Assembly: GCA_024637215.1 (NCBI GenBank)
Contig: JAGXFM010000041.1
Span: 1-46,636, forward strand
Reading direction: 5' to 3'
DNA: 46,636 nucleotides
Source: Sulfuricurvum sp.
GTDB taxonomy: Bacteria; Campylobacterota; Campylobacteria; Campylobacterales; Sulfurimonadaceae
Positions 29,412 through 39,790 of the stretch are shown here, one piece after another (positions within the stretch are counted from its first letter, which is position 1; each line of letters starts with the position of its first letter). The notes under the pieces were generated by a model. It saw only the letters and a program-made list of their open reading frames with translations, searched no databases and was not told where the DNA came from. A program made the position numbers and the translations under genes.

Positions 29412-29441
29412 AAAGGATACACTAGGCAACATAATCCTTTT
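29411..29441 (+). terminator. Possible hairpin terminator of the PAS kinase
   Basis: AAAAGGAT ... ATCCTTTT arms. Confidence 0.4.
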
Positions 29442-29529
29442 AAGTTTGATACGAGATACCCATTCTTTCAAGAAACAAGGTAAAATTCTAAGCGTTCACG
29501 ATACTTTTACATAAAGAATATTACTATTT

Positions 29530-30990
29530 ATGCTTTTTAACTCCTATATTTTTATCTTTGCTTTTTTGCCTATTATGCTGATTGGCTATTTTTTACTTTT
29601 ACGGCAAAGAGTAATTTTTGGTTCAAAGCTCTGGTTAGTAGGGGGAAGCCTTTTCTTCTACGGCTACTGGAGTGTTATTTATATTCCATTGTTGTTGGGA
29701 AGTATCTTCGTCAATTTCTTTGTTGGATCGGCACTTTCGGATAAATATTCATTGAAAATATCCAAAAAAACATTTCTCATCTTTGGGATACTCTTTAACA
29801 TTGCCCTTCTCGGTTTTTTTAAGTACACAGACTTTTTTTTAGAAAACTTTAACGGTATTTTTGCGGCAAACATTCCCCTACCACATATCGTATTACCCCT
29901 CGGGATCAGTTTTTTCACGTTTACCCAAATAGCCTTTTTGGTTGATGCCTATAAAAATGAAGTAAAAGAGTATAACCTCTTGCACTATATGCTTTTCGTC
30001 ACCTACTTCCCGCACCTTTTAGCCGGTCCGATCTTGCATCACAAAGAGATGATGCCGCAATTTGCCAATAAGTGGAATTTCGCGGTTAAATGGCGGAATA
30101 TCATTATCGGTCTTTTTCTTTTTTCAATCGGATTATTCAAAAAAGTGGTAATCGCCGATACGTTTGCACAGTGGGCGAATGCAGGGTTTGATACCTCTGT
30201 AGTTCTCAATTTTTTCGAAGCATGGGCAACCAGCCTGAGCTATACCCTTCAGTTGTATTTTGACTTCAGCGGGTATGTCGATATGGCTATCGGTATGAGT
30301 CTAATGTTTAATATTCGTCTCCCTATCAACTTTAACTCCCCCTACAAAGCAAAAGATATTCAAGATTTTTGGAGACGATGGCATATTACCCTTTCACGCT
30401 TTTTGAGAGACTACATCTATATCCCCTTGGGAGGAAATAAAGTTTCACGAAACAGAAACTATTTAAACCTTTTTAGTGTCTTTTTTATTGGCGGTATATG
30501 GCATGGGGCATCTTGGATGTTTGTCTTATGGGGAGCATTACATGGAATCGCTATCGTTATTCACCGAATATGGAAAGATCTCGGTTTTAAAATGTGGGGA
30601 TGGCTTGGATGGCTTATCACCTTCAATTTTGTCAACATAGCTTGGGTTTTCTTTAGAGCCGAAAGCTGGGAGTCAGCTAAAAAAGTGCTCGTCGGTATGA
30701 TGGGTTTGAACGGGGTGATGCTTCCGAACGCTCTCGCGAACAAACTAGTATTTTTAGAAGCGTACGGCATCCAATTCGGTTCTTGGCTAATGGCTACTAA
30801 TATGACAGGGATCACTGATCCGCTCTTTTTACTCTTTTTCATCAGTTTTGTTGTGTGGTCACAAAACTCTACCTATTTTAGTTCGACGATGAAAACAGAT
30901 AGGATCCATCAAATCATCATCTCATTGATGTTATTTGCAGGGATAATCATGCTTGAACGCCATAGTGAATTTCTATATTTTAGGTTTTAA
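29530..30990 (+). CDS. MBOAT family O-acyltransferase (AlgI-like)
   Basis: LDFSGYVDMAIG-type motif (LYFDFSGYVDMAIGMSLMFN), DFWRRWHITLSRFLRDYIYIPLGGN, GGIWHGASWMFVLWGALHG. Confidence 0.93.
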   Translation: MLFNSYIFIFAFLPIMLIGYFLLLRQRVIFGSKLWLVGGSLFFYGYWSVIYIPLLLGSIFVNFFVGSALSDKYSLKISKKTFLIFGILFNIALLGFFKYTDFFLENFNGIFAANIPLPHIVLPLGISFFTFTQIAFLVDAYKNEVKEYNLLHYMLFVTYFPHLLAGPILHHKEMMPQFANKWNFAVKWRNIIIGLFLFSIGLFKKVVIADTFAQWANAGFDTSVVLNFFEAWATSLSYTLQLYFDFSGYVDMAIGMSLMFNIRLPINFNSPYKAKDIQDFWRRWHITLSRFLRDYIYIPLGGNKVSRNRNYLNLFSVFFIGGIWHGASWMFVLWGALHGIAIVIHRIWKDLGFKMWGWLGWLITFNFVNIAWVFFRAESWESAKKVLVGMMGLNGVMLPNALANKLVFLEAYGIQFGSWLMATNMTGITDPLFLLFFISFVVWSQNSTYFSSTMKTDRIHQIIISLMLFAGIIMLERHSEFLYFRF

Positions 30991-30994
30991 TAAA

Positions 30995-32056
30995 ATGAAA
31001 AAAAAATCCTTTTTATTCTCTGTCTTTTATACGATATCAATATTATTTTCATTGTTGATAGCATTTAACTTTTTCTTCGACAGTTACGGCTTTTTTAAGA
31101 AGAACCATACGATAGATTATGCTGCACAAGCGATTGCAAACCAGAAAATTATAACCGGACTTCAAAATTATGATGATCGAATATTTCAAAAAAAAGTATT
31201 TCAAAACTTCCTACAGAAACCTCAATGTATTGTGCTCAGATCTTCTAGAAGTATGATGATCGAATCAAAAATGGTTCCGCATAACGGAGTTTTTTTCAAT
31301 CACTCCGTCTCAGGTGCAAGCATAGAAGATTATATTGCGATCATAGGTCTTTATGAGCGTAATAATGTATTACCTGCTAAAGTTATCCTAGGCATTGACC
31401 CTTGGATCTTTAATGAGAACAATACTCAAACAAGATGGAAAAGTCTCAATGATGACTATCAATACGGGCTCTCTACATTTTCATATATACAAAATAAAAA
31501 AATAGAAGAAGACAATAAAAATATCTATTTGCAGTTAATCAATTATGAAAATTTAAAAAACAATCTCTTAAATTTTCAAACTACGCTACACAATAAAAAT
31601 ACTCTAACCATTATTAGTGATGAAAATGTGGATGCTATGATTAAAAGAGGCGATGGTTCCATTGCCTTTCCCTTTAAAATAAGATATCAAAATGATGTGG
31701 AAACGAATAAATTAGCAAAAATTTACCTTGCTGCCCCGATATACAGTGTCGAAAATTTCAATAAATTATCCAATACACAATTGTTTGAACAATTAATCAC
31801 TCATTTACAAAAAAACGGGGTTGAAGTTGTCCTCTTTTTACCCCCTTATCATCCTATTGTATACCAGTACTTTTTAAACTATACGAAATACAAATACGTT
31901 CTTGAAGCTGAAAATTATTTACAAACATTGTCGCATAAACAAAATATACAACTCTTCGGATCTTACAATCCGGATTTATATGGCTTTACATCCACAGATT
32001 TTACCGATGGTATGCATGCTAAATCATACATATCTCAAAAAATTCTGCATGAATAA
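30995..32056 (+). CDS. Membrane-anchored SGNH/DltD-like protein, MBOAT partner
   Basis: Start trimmed to MKKKSFLFSVFYT; one N-terminal TM, LRSSRSMMIES serine block and C-terminal TDGMHAKSY (Asp-His). Confidence 0.65.
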   Translation: MKKKSFLFSVFYTISILFSLLIAFNFFFDSYGFFKKNHTIDYAAQAIANQKIITGLQNYDDRIFQKKVFQNFLQKPQCIVLRSSRSMMIESKMVPHNGVFFNHSVSGASIEDYIAIIGLYERNNVLPAKVILGIDPWIFNENNTQTRWKSLNDDYQYGLSTFSYIQNKKIEEDNKNIYLQLINYENLKNNLLNFQTTLHNKNTLTIISDENVDAMIKRGDGSIAFPFKIRYQNDVETNKLAKIYLAAPIYSVENFNKLSNTQLFEQLITHLQKNGVEVVLFLPPYHPIVYQYFLNYTKYKYVLEAENYLQTLSHKQNIQLFGSYNPDLYGFTSTDFTDGMHAKSYISQKILHE

Positions 32057-32157
32057 TCTTTTACTTAATATTTCAGTGCAGAAGCCTCTCTATGTGATTT
32101 TTAAAATTGGATAATCCGCTATAATTCACCCACAAAGAGTTGCTTAGAGGGTGTTTG

Positions 32158-32607
32158 ATGTTACTAAATGATCTTATCGGTACATTGCAATTGGCAATCG
32201 GCCCCGTCATTCTTATTTCGGGTATCGGTTTAATCATTTTAAGTCTGACCAATCGTTTCGGGCGGATAGTCGATAGAACGCGTCAACTCTCAGTTGAATA
32301 CCGTAATACTTCAGAGACAGATCAAAAACGTATTTTATTGGAACTTGAAATACTCACGGTAAGAGCAAAAGTGATCAGAGGCAGCAATTTTTTAGCCGTC
32401 CTTAGCGTTTTATTGGTTTCATTTATTATCATCGGTTTGTTCGGGTCTGCTCTGTACCATTTTACTATGACCTATATCCTCATCATCTTGTTTATTTCCA
32501 GTATCATCAGCTTGATCCTTTCCCTTTTTTTATTCATCTACGATCTTGATCTCTCACTAAAAGCCCTTTGGATCGAACTTCCAAAAGGATTAGACAAATC
32601 CCTCTGA
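32158..32607 (+). CDS. DUF2721 family membrane protein
   Basis: LIGTLQLAIGPVILISGIGLIILSLTNRFGRIVDRTRQL; AGAGGG SD upstream. Confidence 0.8.
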   Translation: MLLNDLIGTLQLAIGPVILISGIGLIILSLTNRFGRIVDRTRQLSVEYRNTSETDQKRILLELEILTVRAKVIRGSNFLAVLSVLLVSFIIIGLFGSALYHFTMTYILIILFISSIISLILSLFLFIYDLDLSLKALWIELPKGLDKSL

Positions 32608-32687
32608 GTTGCCACTGCCTTTTAAGTATAAGTCGTATACTATGTGTGGAAAGTTATACGATTAACACATCTAAAAAAGGGGATATT

Positions 32688-32783
32688 ATGGCAAAAGGTC
32701 AAGATTCAAAAAAAGCGGTTAAAAAAGCACCGACCAAAACGTTAAAAGAAAAACGCACTGACAAAAATTCGAAAAAAAGTTAG
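32688..32783 (+). CDS. 31-aa lysine-rich small protein
   Basis: ATG after AAAAAAGGGGATATT; MAKGQDSKKAVKKAPTKTLKEKRTDKNSKKS. Confidence 0.6.
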   Translation: MAKGQDSKKAVKKAPTKTLKEKRTDKNSKKS

Positions 32784-32862
32784 AGATTAGGAATAATTCA
32801 AAAACTCACCTTAACTCAGGAGCCTATAGGCAGTCGTCCTCTTTAAGAAACAGCATTTGCGC

Positions 32863-32868
32863 TATAAT
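32863..32868 (+). promoter_or_regulatory. Putative -10 element of uvrB
   Basis: TATAAT 28 nt upstream of the TTG start. Confidence 0.5.
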
Positions 32869-32895
32869 TGCGAATATTTATTATAGGGTTACTCA

Positions 32896-34869
32896 TTGCC
32901 GATTTTTAAAGTCCATACCCCCTATCAACCTGCCGGCGATCAGCCCGTTGCTATCGATGCTCTCGCATCGGGCATTAAAAACGGCGAACGCTATGTAGCC
33001 TTAGAAGGTGTCACGGGTAGCGGAAAGACATATACAATGGCGAAGGTGATTGAGAGCGTTCAGCTGCCGACTATCATCATGACCCACAACAAAACATTGG
33101 CGGCACAGCTATACAGTGAGTTTAGAAGTTTCTTCCCAGAAAACCATGTCGAGTATTTTGTCAGTTACTACGATTATTATCAGCCCGAAGCCTACATCCC
33201 CCGCCAAGATTTGTTTATCGAAAAAGACAGTTCGATCAATGATGAGTTGGAGCGGCTTCGCCTCTCTGCCACCGCGAATCTCCTCAGCTATGATGACGTC
33301 ATCGTGGTCGCTTCCGTCTCTGCCAACTACGGGCTCGGTGATCCGGAAGAGTATGAGAAGATGGTGCAAGTTATCGCCATCGGTGATGAGATCAACCAAA
33401 AAAAGCTCCTCCTACGCCTCGTTGAGATGGGGTACGCCCGAAACGACACCTATTTCGAGGGCGGTCACTTTCGGGTGAACGGGGAAGTCGTCGATATCTA
33501 TCCCCCTTACTGGCAGGATCAAGCGGTGCGGATCGAATTTTTTGGGGATGAAGTGGAGCGCTTAACCTTTTTTGAGCCTCTCAGCAACACGATGACCGAA
33601 AAGCAAGAGACGGTCACGATCTACGCTACCAGCCAATTTGCCGTCGGTCAAGAGAAACTCTCCCGCGCGATCAAGCGGATCGAAGATGAACTCGGGGAAC
33701 GGCTGAATGAACTCGATAAACAGGGGAAAATCGTCGAAGCACAGCGGCTCAAACAACGATGTGAATTTGACCTCGAAATGTTACAGGCGACGGGGATGTG
33801 TAAGGGGGTCGAAAACTACTCCCGCCATCTCACCGATAAACTTCCCGGTGAAGCCCCTTATACATTGCTCGATTATTTCACCCTCCATCACGATAAGTTT
33901 CTCATTATCGTCGATGAGAGCCATGTGAGTTTGCCTCAATTTCGGGGGATGTTTGCAGGGGATCGAAGCCGTAAAGAGGTACTCGTCGATTACGGATTCC
34001 GCCTCCCGAGTGCCCTCGATAACCGTCCTCTGATGATCGATGAGTTTTTGAACAAAGCGCCTCACTATATGTTCGTCTCCGCAACACCCTCAGCGCAAGA
34101 GATCGATATCAGTACCACCATCGCCCATCAAATTATCCGTCCTACCGGATTGCTCGATCCGATTATCACGATCAAACCGAGTGAAAATCAGGTCGAAGAT
34201 TTGCACGATGAGATTAAAAAAACCGTCGCTCTTGGGGATCGGGTTCTCGTCACCGTACTCACCAAAAAAATGGCCGAAGCCCTCACGAAATACCTCGCCG
34301 ATTTGGGGATCAAGGTGCAGTATATGCACTCCGAGATCGATGCTATCGAACGCAATCAGATTATCCGTGGTCTACGGGTCGGGGATTTCGACGTCCTTAT
34401 CGGAATCAATCTCCTGCGTGAGGGGCTTGACCTTCCCGAAGTGAGTCTCGTAGCGATTTTAGATGCCGATAAAGAGGGATTTCTCCGCTCTGAAACCGCT
34501 CTCGTTCAAACCATCGGACGCGCCGCGCGGAATGAACACGGACGGGTTATTTTGTATGCGCAAAAGATTACCGGATCGATGGAGCGCGCCATTGCCAAAA
34601 CAACGGCACGACGAGAAACCCAAGAGGCGTATAACACCGAACACGGCATTACCCCAACCACCACTAAACGCTCGCTTGATGAGAATCTCAAACTCGAAGA
34701 TGTCGGCGATTTATACAACCGCTCCAAAAAAGCAAAAACCCTCCCTGCGGCGGAACGTAAAAAACTGATCGAAGAGCTGAATCTCAAAATGAGAGAAGCC
34801 GCTAAAAAACTCGAATTCGAAGAAGCCGCACGACTGCGCGATGAAATAGCAAAAATAAGGAAACTCTAA
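32896..34869 (+). CDS. uvrB: UvrABC system protein B
   Basis: TTG start; [40 protein letters not shown]-terminal UVR motif [21 protein letters not shown]. Confidence 0.97.
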   Translation: MPIFKVHTPYQPAGDQPVAIDALASGIKNGERYVALEGVTGSGKTYTMAKVIESVQLPTIIMTHNKTLAAQLYSEFRSFFPENHVEYFVSYYDYYQPEAYIPRQDLFIEKDSSINDELERLRLSATANLLSYDDVIVVASVSANYGLGDPEEYEKMVQVIAIGDEINQKKLLLRLVEMGYARNDTYFEGGHFRVNGEVVDIYPPYWQDQAVRIEFFGDEVERLTFFEPLSNTMTEKQETVTIYATSQFAVGQEKLSRAIKRIEDELGERLNELDKQGKIVEAQRLKQRCEFDLEMLQATGMCKGVENYSRHLTDKLPGEAPYTLLDYFTLHHDKFLIIVDESHVSLPQFRGMFAGDRSRKEVLVDYGFRLPSALDNRPLMIDEFLNKAPHYMFVSATPSAQEIDISTTIAHQIIRPTGLLDPIITIKPSENQVEDLHDEIKKTVALGDRVLVTVLTKKMAEALTKYLADLGIKVQYMHSEIDAIERNQIIRGLRVGDFDVLIGINLLREGLDLPEVSLVAILDADKEGFLRSETALVQTIGRAARNEHGRVILYAQKITGSMERAIAKTTARRETQEAYNTEHGITPTTTKRSLDENLKLEDVGDLYNRSKKAKTLPAAERKKLIEELNLKMREAAKKLEFEEAARLRDEIAKIRKL

Positions 34870-34872
34870 TTT

Positions 34873-35436
34873 ATGGATGACATGCTCACTAATTTATCGA
34901 CCTATGGATACATCGTTTTATTCTTCTACTCATTGGGAGCGGGATTCGTCGCCCTTTTGGGTGCAGGGGTACTCAGTTTTATGGGGAAAATGGATATTTC
35001 ACTCTCTATTACGATCGCTATGATTGCCAATTTCATCGGGGATTCGTTGATGTTTTATATGTCTCGATACCATAAGCGTGAAATGATGGAGTACTTTAAA
35101 AAGCACCGTCGAAAACTCGCCTTTTCTCATCTCCTGCTCAAACGAAACGGCTCTTGGATCATCGTCGTTAAAAAGTTTATCTACGGGCTTAAAACCCTTG
35201 TCCCTTTAGCCATCGGATTAACCAAGTACGATTTTTGGAAATTCAGTGCTTATAATGCACTCGGTGCGGCTATCTGGGCCGTCGTCGTCGGCGGGGGAAG
35301 CTATCTCTTCGGCGGAGCACTTCTTAAAGGGTATGATATGGTAGCCGATAAGCCCTATCTTGCTCCCCTCATGCTCGTCGTTATCGGCGGAGCGGTATGG
35401 TTTTATCTCTCATCGGCGACCAAGAAAAAAGGTTAA
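34873..35436 (+). CDS. DedA family membrane protein
   Basis: 187 aa; GDSLMFYMSRYHKREMMEYF, KFIYGLKTLVPLAIGLTKYDFWKFSAYNALGAAIWA. Confidence 0.87.
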   Translation: MDDMLTNLSTYGYIVLFFYSLGAGFVALLGAGVLSFMGKMDISLSITIAMIANFIGDSLMFYMSRYHKREMMEYFKKHRRKLAFSHLLLKRNGSWIIVVKKFIYGLKTLVPLAIGLTKYDFWKFSAYNALGAAIWAVVVGGGSYLFGGALLKGYDMVADKPYLAPLMLVVIGGAVWFYLSSATKKKG

Positions 35437-37436
35437 AATAACAACTTCTCTTCGGTTTTCGGTGCCTCTTCCTGAGTCACATCCGGTGCTAGCGAAGTAT
35501 CGGTAAACGTTTCACTTCCGTTTTGATCATCCATAGGGGCTTGATACACTCCCGCAGGGACATCAAAATAACGTTTGGTATTCGGATAAATACGTAACAT
35601 ATCTTCATAATAATAACGGAAAACTGGCCCTGCAGCACGTCCCCCTGTCTCGCTTCGGCGCATCGGGGTATTGTTATCATGCCCAAACCAGACTACGGTT
35701 TCTACGGTCGGAGAATAGCCGACAAACCATGCATCGACATTTTTATTGGTCGTTCCCGTTTTACCGGCTATCTCTATACCGCCGACACGCGCGGCCGTTC
35801 CGGTACCGTGATTCACGACATCTTTGAGAATCGAGGTCATTAAATAAATTTGCTGCGGTGTATTGACTTGACGGCTTTTGTTTTCATACTGAATCGTCTC
35901 CCCTTTTGGGGTGATCACTTGTCGTACCAGCATCGGATTCGTGAGTGCCCCTCCGCTGGCAAACATCGTATAATATTTTGCTAAATCGATAGGAGAGATG
36001 GAGATTGTCCCCAATGCTATAGAGAGATCGGGAGGAAGGTTTTCAACAATACCGTAACGTCTCAAGCCGTCGGTAATGTTCCCAAATCCCATGTCACTCA
36101 CCATATTGATCGTTGCGAGGTTACGTGAATGGGTGAGTGCATCGCGAATTGTCACCATCCCTTTGTACTCGTTTTTATAGTTTTTCGGCTGCCATGTTTT
36201 CTCTTCACCGTTGTCACCGGAATACGTATACGTACGGGCGATATCGGGTACCATCGAAGAGGGAGACATACCGCTGTCAAGTGCAACCTGATAAATAAAC
36301 GGTTTAAAGGCCGATCCGGGTTGACGTTTTGCCTGTGTCACACGGTTGTAGGGGCTGAGGGCATAATCATACCCCCCCACCATCGCCAAAATTTCTCCCG
36401 TATGAGGGTTCAGACTGATAAGGGCGCCGTTGAGCTGACGCTGCATATTCTCGTCCAAATCACCCGCTTCCTGCGCCCGTTTTAAAATCTCGTTACGACC
36501 TGACTGAAGAGCTTTATATCCTGCTTCCTGAAGACGCATATCGATAGTTGTGTAAACTTTATACCCACCACTGCGAATATCAGGGAATGCGTCGCCGAGT
36601 TGACGCATCACCTCATCGATAATATAGGGACCCGAATTTTTACTAAGGGTGTCATTGTAGACTTTCGGCCGCTCTTGTGTCGATTTTTCATAGGTTGCTT
36701 GATCGATCCATCCCAACTCATACATCCGTCCAATGACACGATTAGCGCGTCCTAAACATAACTCATAGTTTCGAGTGGGAGAATAGAAATTTGGAGCTTT
36801 TGGAAGCCCTACAAGCATCGCGATCTCTTTTAGGGTTAACTCTTTGAGAGGTTTACGGAAATAGCCGTCTGATGCCGTTTTAATCCCGTAATACCCATGC
36901 CCTAAATAAATTTCATTAAAATAGCGCTCTAAAATCTCCTCTTTCGAGAGTTCTTGCTCAATTCGTATGGCGTACAAAACCTCTTTAAATTTACGGGAGA
37001 ATTTTTTCTCACGATTGAGAAGGGTATTTTTAACCAACTGTTGAGTGATGGTACTCGCCCCTTCTTTGAGTTTTCCCGCGCTTACGTCTTTGATGATCGC
37101 CCGCATTATCGCATCGGGATTAACCCCGCCATGCTCAAAAAACATCGTATCTTCAATCGCCAAAAGGGCCTCAATTAACCTTGGGGGGATATTTTCATAC
37201 GAGACATAGTAACGGTGCTCATCACTAAAAAGATTGGCGATTTTATTCCCGTTACGATCATAAACTTCCGTTGTCAAACGGGGCTGATATTTGATCAGTT
37301 TTTGGGTTTCGTATTCAAAAGTGTAGATAAGGTACCCTAAAAACACAACCGGAATCATCACAATGATTCCCAGACCAATGAGCATATATTTTCTCATTCT
37401 TGTCCGTAGCGATACTTCTTCATAGGAGTTGATCAA
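35433..37436 (-). CDS. Penicillin-binding protein 1A (transglycosylase/transpeptidase)
   Basis: EDTMFFEHGGVNPDAIMRA, EGASTITQQLVKN, RQPGSAFKPFIYQVALD, THSRNLATI, IAGKTGTTNKNVDAWFVGY. Confidence 0.95.
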   Translation of the reverse strand: MINSYEEVSLRTRMRKYMLIGLGIIVMIPVVFLGYLIYTFEYETQKLIKYQPRLTTEVYDRNGNKIANLFSDEHRYYVSYENIPPRLIEALLAIEDTMFFEHGGVNPDAIMRAIIKDVSAGKLKEGASTITQQLVKNTLLNREKKFSRKFKEVLYAIRIEQELSKEEILERYFNEIYLGHGYYGIKTASDGYFRKPLKELTLKEIAMLVGLPKAPNFYSPTRNYELCLGRANRVIGRMYELGWIDQATYEKSTQERPKVYNDTLSKNSGPYIIDEVMRQLGDAFPDIRSGGYKVYTTIDMRLQEAGYKALQSGRNEILKRAQEAGDLDENMQRQLNGALISLNPHTGEILAMVGGYDYALSPYNRVTQAKRQPGSAFKPFIYQVALDSGMSPSSMVPDIARTYTYSGDNGEEKTWQPKNYKNEYKGMVTIRDALTHSRNLATINMVSDMGFGNITDGLRRYGIVENLPPDLSIALGTISISPIDLAKYYTMFASGGALTNPMLVRQVITPKGETIQYENKSRQVNTPQQIYLMTSILKDVVNHGTGTAARVGGIEIAGKTGTTNKNVDAWFVGYSPTVETVVWFGHDNNTPMRRSETGGRAAGPVFRYYYEDMLRIYPNTKRYFDVPAGVYQAPMDDQNGSETFTDTSLAPDVTQEEAPKTEEKLLF

Positions 37437-38131
37437 TTTCTAAATCCTCTGGTTTTAAATTCAGCGTTTATGAGCGCTTGGGTATACCCCTCTTTGGGGG
37501 AGGCAATGACATCCGCCATTTTTCCTGCCTCAATCACGAGACCGTTTCGAAGAATACAAATATCTTCGCATAATGCCGATGCAACACTCATATCGTGAGT
37601 CACAAACAGCATCGAAAACTCCATTGATTCTTGTAATGTTTTTAATAATGTAATCATAGCCTCTTTTGAAGAAGGATCCAGTCCGGTTGTCGGCTCATCG
37701 AGTAACAACAGTTTCGGGTTTGAGCCTAAAGCGATTGCGACTACAACCCTCTGAAGCTGTCCCCCTGAGAGCTCGGGGGGAAATCGCTCCAAAAGGATTT
37801 CATCTAAATCCAATAGGGCAAAAAGCTCTCGACTTCTCTCGTGAGAGAGAAACATCTGATCTTTAATTCGCGTAAGCGGTGAAAGTGCCGTAAATGGATT
37901 TTGGGGAACAAGAGAGAGTGTTTGCCCCCTCTTCCACTCAAAATCAGATCGTTTTTCGAATAAAACTTCCAATGTCGGATCCAAAATTCCCAATAGAGCT
38001 TTGAGCGTCAACGATTTGCCGCTCCCGCTTTCTCCCACCAATGCCAACGAACGTCGAATCTCAAATGAAATATCCACTAACCTCGTATCTTTATGGGCAA
38101 TCTTAAGCCGATCAATATGAATACAATTCAT
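37433..38131 (-). CDS. ABC transporter ATP-binding protein (Dpp/Nik type)
   Basis: ALVGESGSGKSLTLKALLG, ELSGGQLQRVVVAIALG, LLLLDEPTTGLD. Confidence 0.9.
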   Translation of the reverse strand: MNCIHIDRLKIAHKDTRLVDISFEIRRSLALVGESGSGKSLTLKALLGILDPTLEVLFEKRSDFEWKRGQTLSLVPQNPFTALSPLTRIKDQMFLSHERSRELFALLDLDEILLERFPPELSGGQLQRVVVAIALGSNPKLLLLDEPTTGLDPSSKEAMITLLKTLQESMEFSMLFVTHDMSVASALCEDICILRNGLVIEAGKMADVIASPKEGYTQALINAEFKTRGFRN

Positions 38132-38135
38132 CTTA

Positions 38136-39242
38136 TTATTTTACCCAAATCTGTGTTAAACGCTCACACACCTGAACTAAAACTGCCTCATCCATATCAA
38201 GTCGTGCAATAAGGCGAAGTATCGCTTTTTTCACCGTCGGTTGACGAATGGCTCCTACGTCTATTCCCAACTCATTTTTTAACCGCTTTTGGAGTTCTAC
38301 CACTTCACGGTTGTCCCCGATTTCAATCGGGACGATCAATCCGGGTACGTCAATCCCGAGTATTTCATGGACAATGCGTTGACGAATCTTTATTTTTTCG
38401 CGCAGAATTTTTGCGTTTGTTTGGATAAATTCGAGTGAATGGTGCGCCAATGCCGTATCATAGAGTGAGGGTGCCGTGGCATAGATCACATTTTTTGCGC
38501 GGTTAATCAAATACTCGCTGATATGAGCGGAAGAGAGGACATAGGCTCCGAAACTTCCGTACGCTTTTCCTAATGTTCCCATTTTGATCATGAGCGGTGT
38601 CGGTGCAATAGTATAGTAATCGAGTATCCCCATCAAATGCTCACCGATCACACCGCTGCTGTGCGCTTCATCCAAAATCAAAATCGCTTCATGTGCAATG
38701 GCGAGCTCAATGATCTCTCGTGAGACACAATCACCCCCCATCGAGTAGATCCCCTCAACTGCCACTACCATCCGTTTCCCATGTGAACGAATCAGTTCTT
38801 TTTCCAATGCACTCACATCGTTATGAGGAAAAAAAACAACTTCTCCCTCACACATACGCGATCCTGCAACCCCGCTGGCGTGATACTCCTCATCCATTAG
38901 GAGAACATCCCCCTTGCGCACAAGCGCTTCGATGAGACCGATATTGGCGTTAAAGCCGCTCCCCATCACGATCCCCGCTTCAAATCCGTTAGCCGTACAT
39001 AATGCACGCTCAAAGGCGGCATGAATCGGATGATAGCCGTTGACTAACATCGAAGCTTTCGGAGCATGATCAGGGTACGCAGAGAGGGTATCACACGCTT
39101 TAAGATGGAGTTCTCTGTTCTCAGCAAGTCCCAAATAATCGTTTGATGCGGCATCAATGAGTGCGCTATCACGAATATGGCGTTCACGATATCTGCCTGA
39201 GCGTTTGAGGGCTTTGAGTTCACTCTCGTATGGATGATTCAT
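38136..39242 (-). CDS. bioF: 8-amino-7-oxononanoate synthase-like enzyme
   Basis: MNHPYESELKALKRSGRYRER; ASNDYLGLAENRELH, ILDEAHSSGVIGE, MGTLGKAYGSFGAYV PLP-lysine region. Confidence 0.85.
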   Translation of the reverse strand: MNHPYESELKALKRSGRYRERHIRDSALIDAASNDYLGLAENRELHLKACDTLSAYPDHAPKASMLVNGYHPIHAAFERALCTANGFEAGIVMGSGFNANIGLIEALVRKGDVLLMDEEYHASGVAGSRMCEGEVVFFPHNDVSALEKELIRSHGKRMVVAVEGIYSMGGDCVSREIIELAIAHEAILILDEAHSSGVIGEHLMGILDYYTIAPTPLMIKMGTLGKAYGSFGAYVLSSAHISEYLINRAKNVIYATAPSLYDTALAHHSLEFIQTNAKILREKIKIRQRIVHEILGIDVPGLIVPIEIGDNREVVELQKRLKNELGIDVGAIRQPTVKKAILRLIARLDMDEAVLVQVCERLTQIWVK

Positions 39243-39787
39243 CATAAAAACGGCTTTAGTACTTCGACACAAAGTCCCATCGCCGTACTCTCGTAACCTC
39301 GTACTTCGCGAATGTAAGGTTTGCAAAACCCCTCTACCATACAGGCTCCTGCTTTTCCTCGCCACTCACCGCTTCGGAGATAGTTCTCAATATCCTGAGG
39401 ATCAAACACATCGAAAAAATAATGTGTTGAGGAAATATCTATCAACTCTAGCGTCGGCATCTTATAAATCATACAGGTAATAATCGCCACTTCCGAACCG
39501 CTTTGAGTCTCCAAAATCATCCGTGCATCCGCTTCGTCTTTTGCTTTCCGTAAAATCTTACCGTGCGTGCTCACCACCGTATCGGCAATCAACAGAGGAT
39601 AGTCACTGCAACCGAATTGTTCTAAATTAACGCGGTATTTTCCGAGGGTCGCTTGGTAAACAAAGTTTTTAGGAGAGGAGGCGAGTATAGAGTCTTCGTC
39701 AAAATCGACTGACTCTTGCAGATAAGGGATACCCGCCGCTCTTAGAAGTTCGGCACGAGTAATAGAGGAGGACGCTAAGCGTATCAT
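39242..39787 (-). CDS. maf: Maf family nucleotide pyrophosphatase
   Basis: IRLASSSITRAELLRAAGIPY, ADTVVSTHGKILRKAKDEADA. Confidence 0.92.
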   Translation of the reverse strand: MIRLASSSITRAELLRAAGIPYLQESVDFDEDSILASSPKNFVYQATLGKYRVNLEQFGCSDYPLLIADTVVSTHGKILRKAKDEADARMILETQSGSEVAIITCMIYKMPTLELIDISSTHYFFDVFDPQDIENYLRSGEWRGKAGACMVEGFCKPYIREVRGYESTAMGLCVEVLKPFL

Positions 39788-39790
39788 GCT

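Noticed and set aside
33109-34787. Antisense and alternate-frame ORFs across uvrB
   Set aside because: Coding-frame shadows in a GC-richer gene; no independent RBS or family signature.
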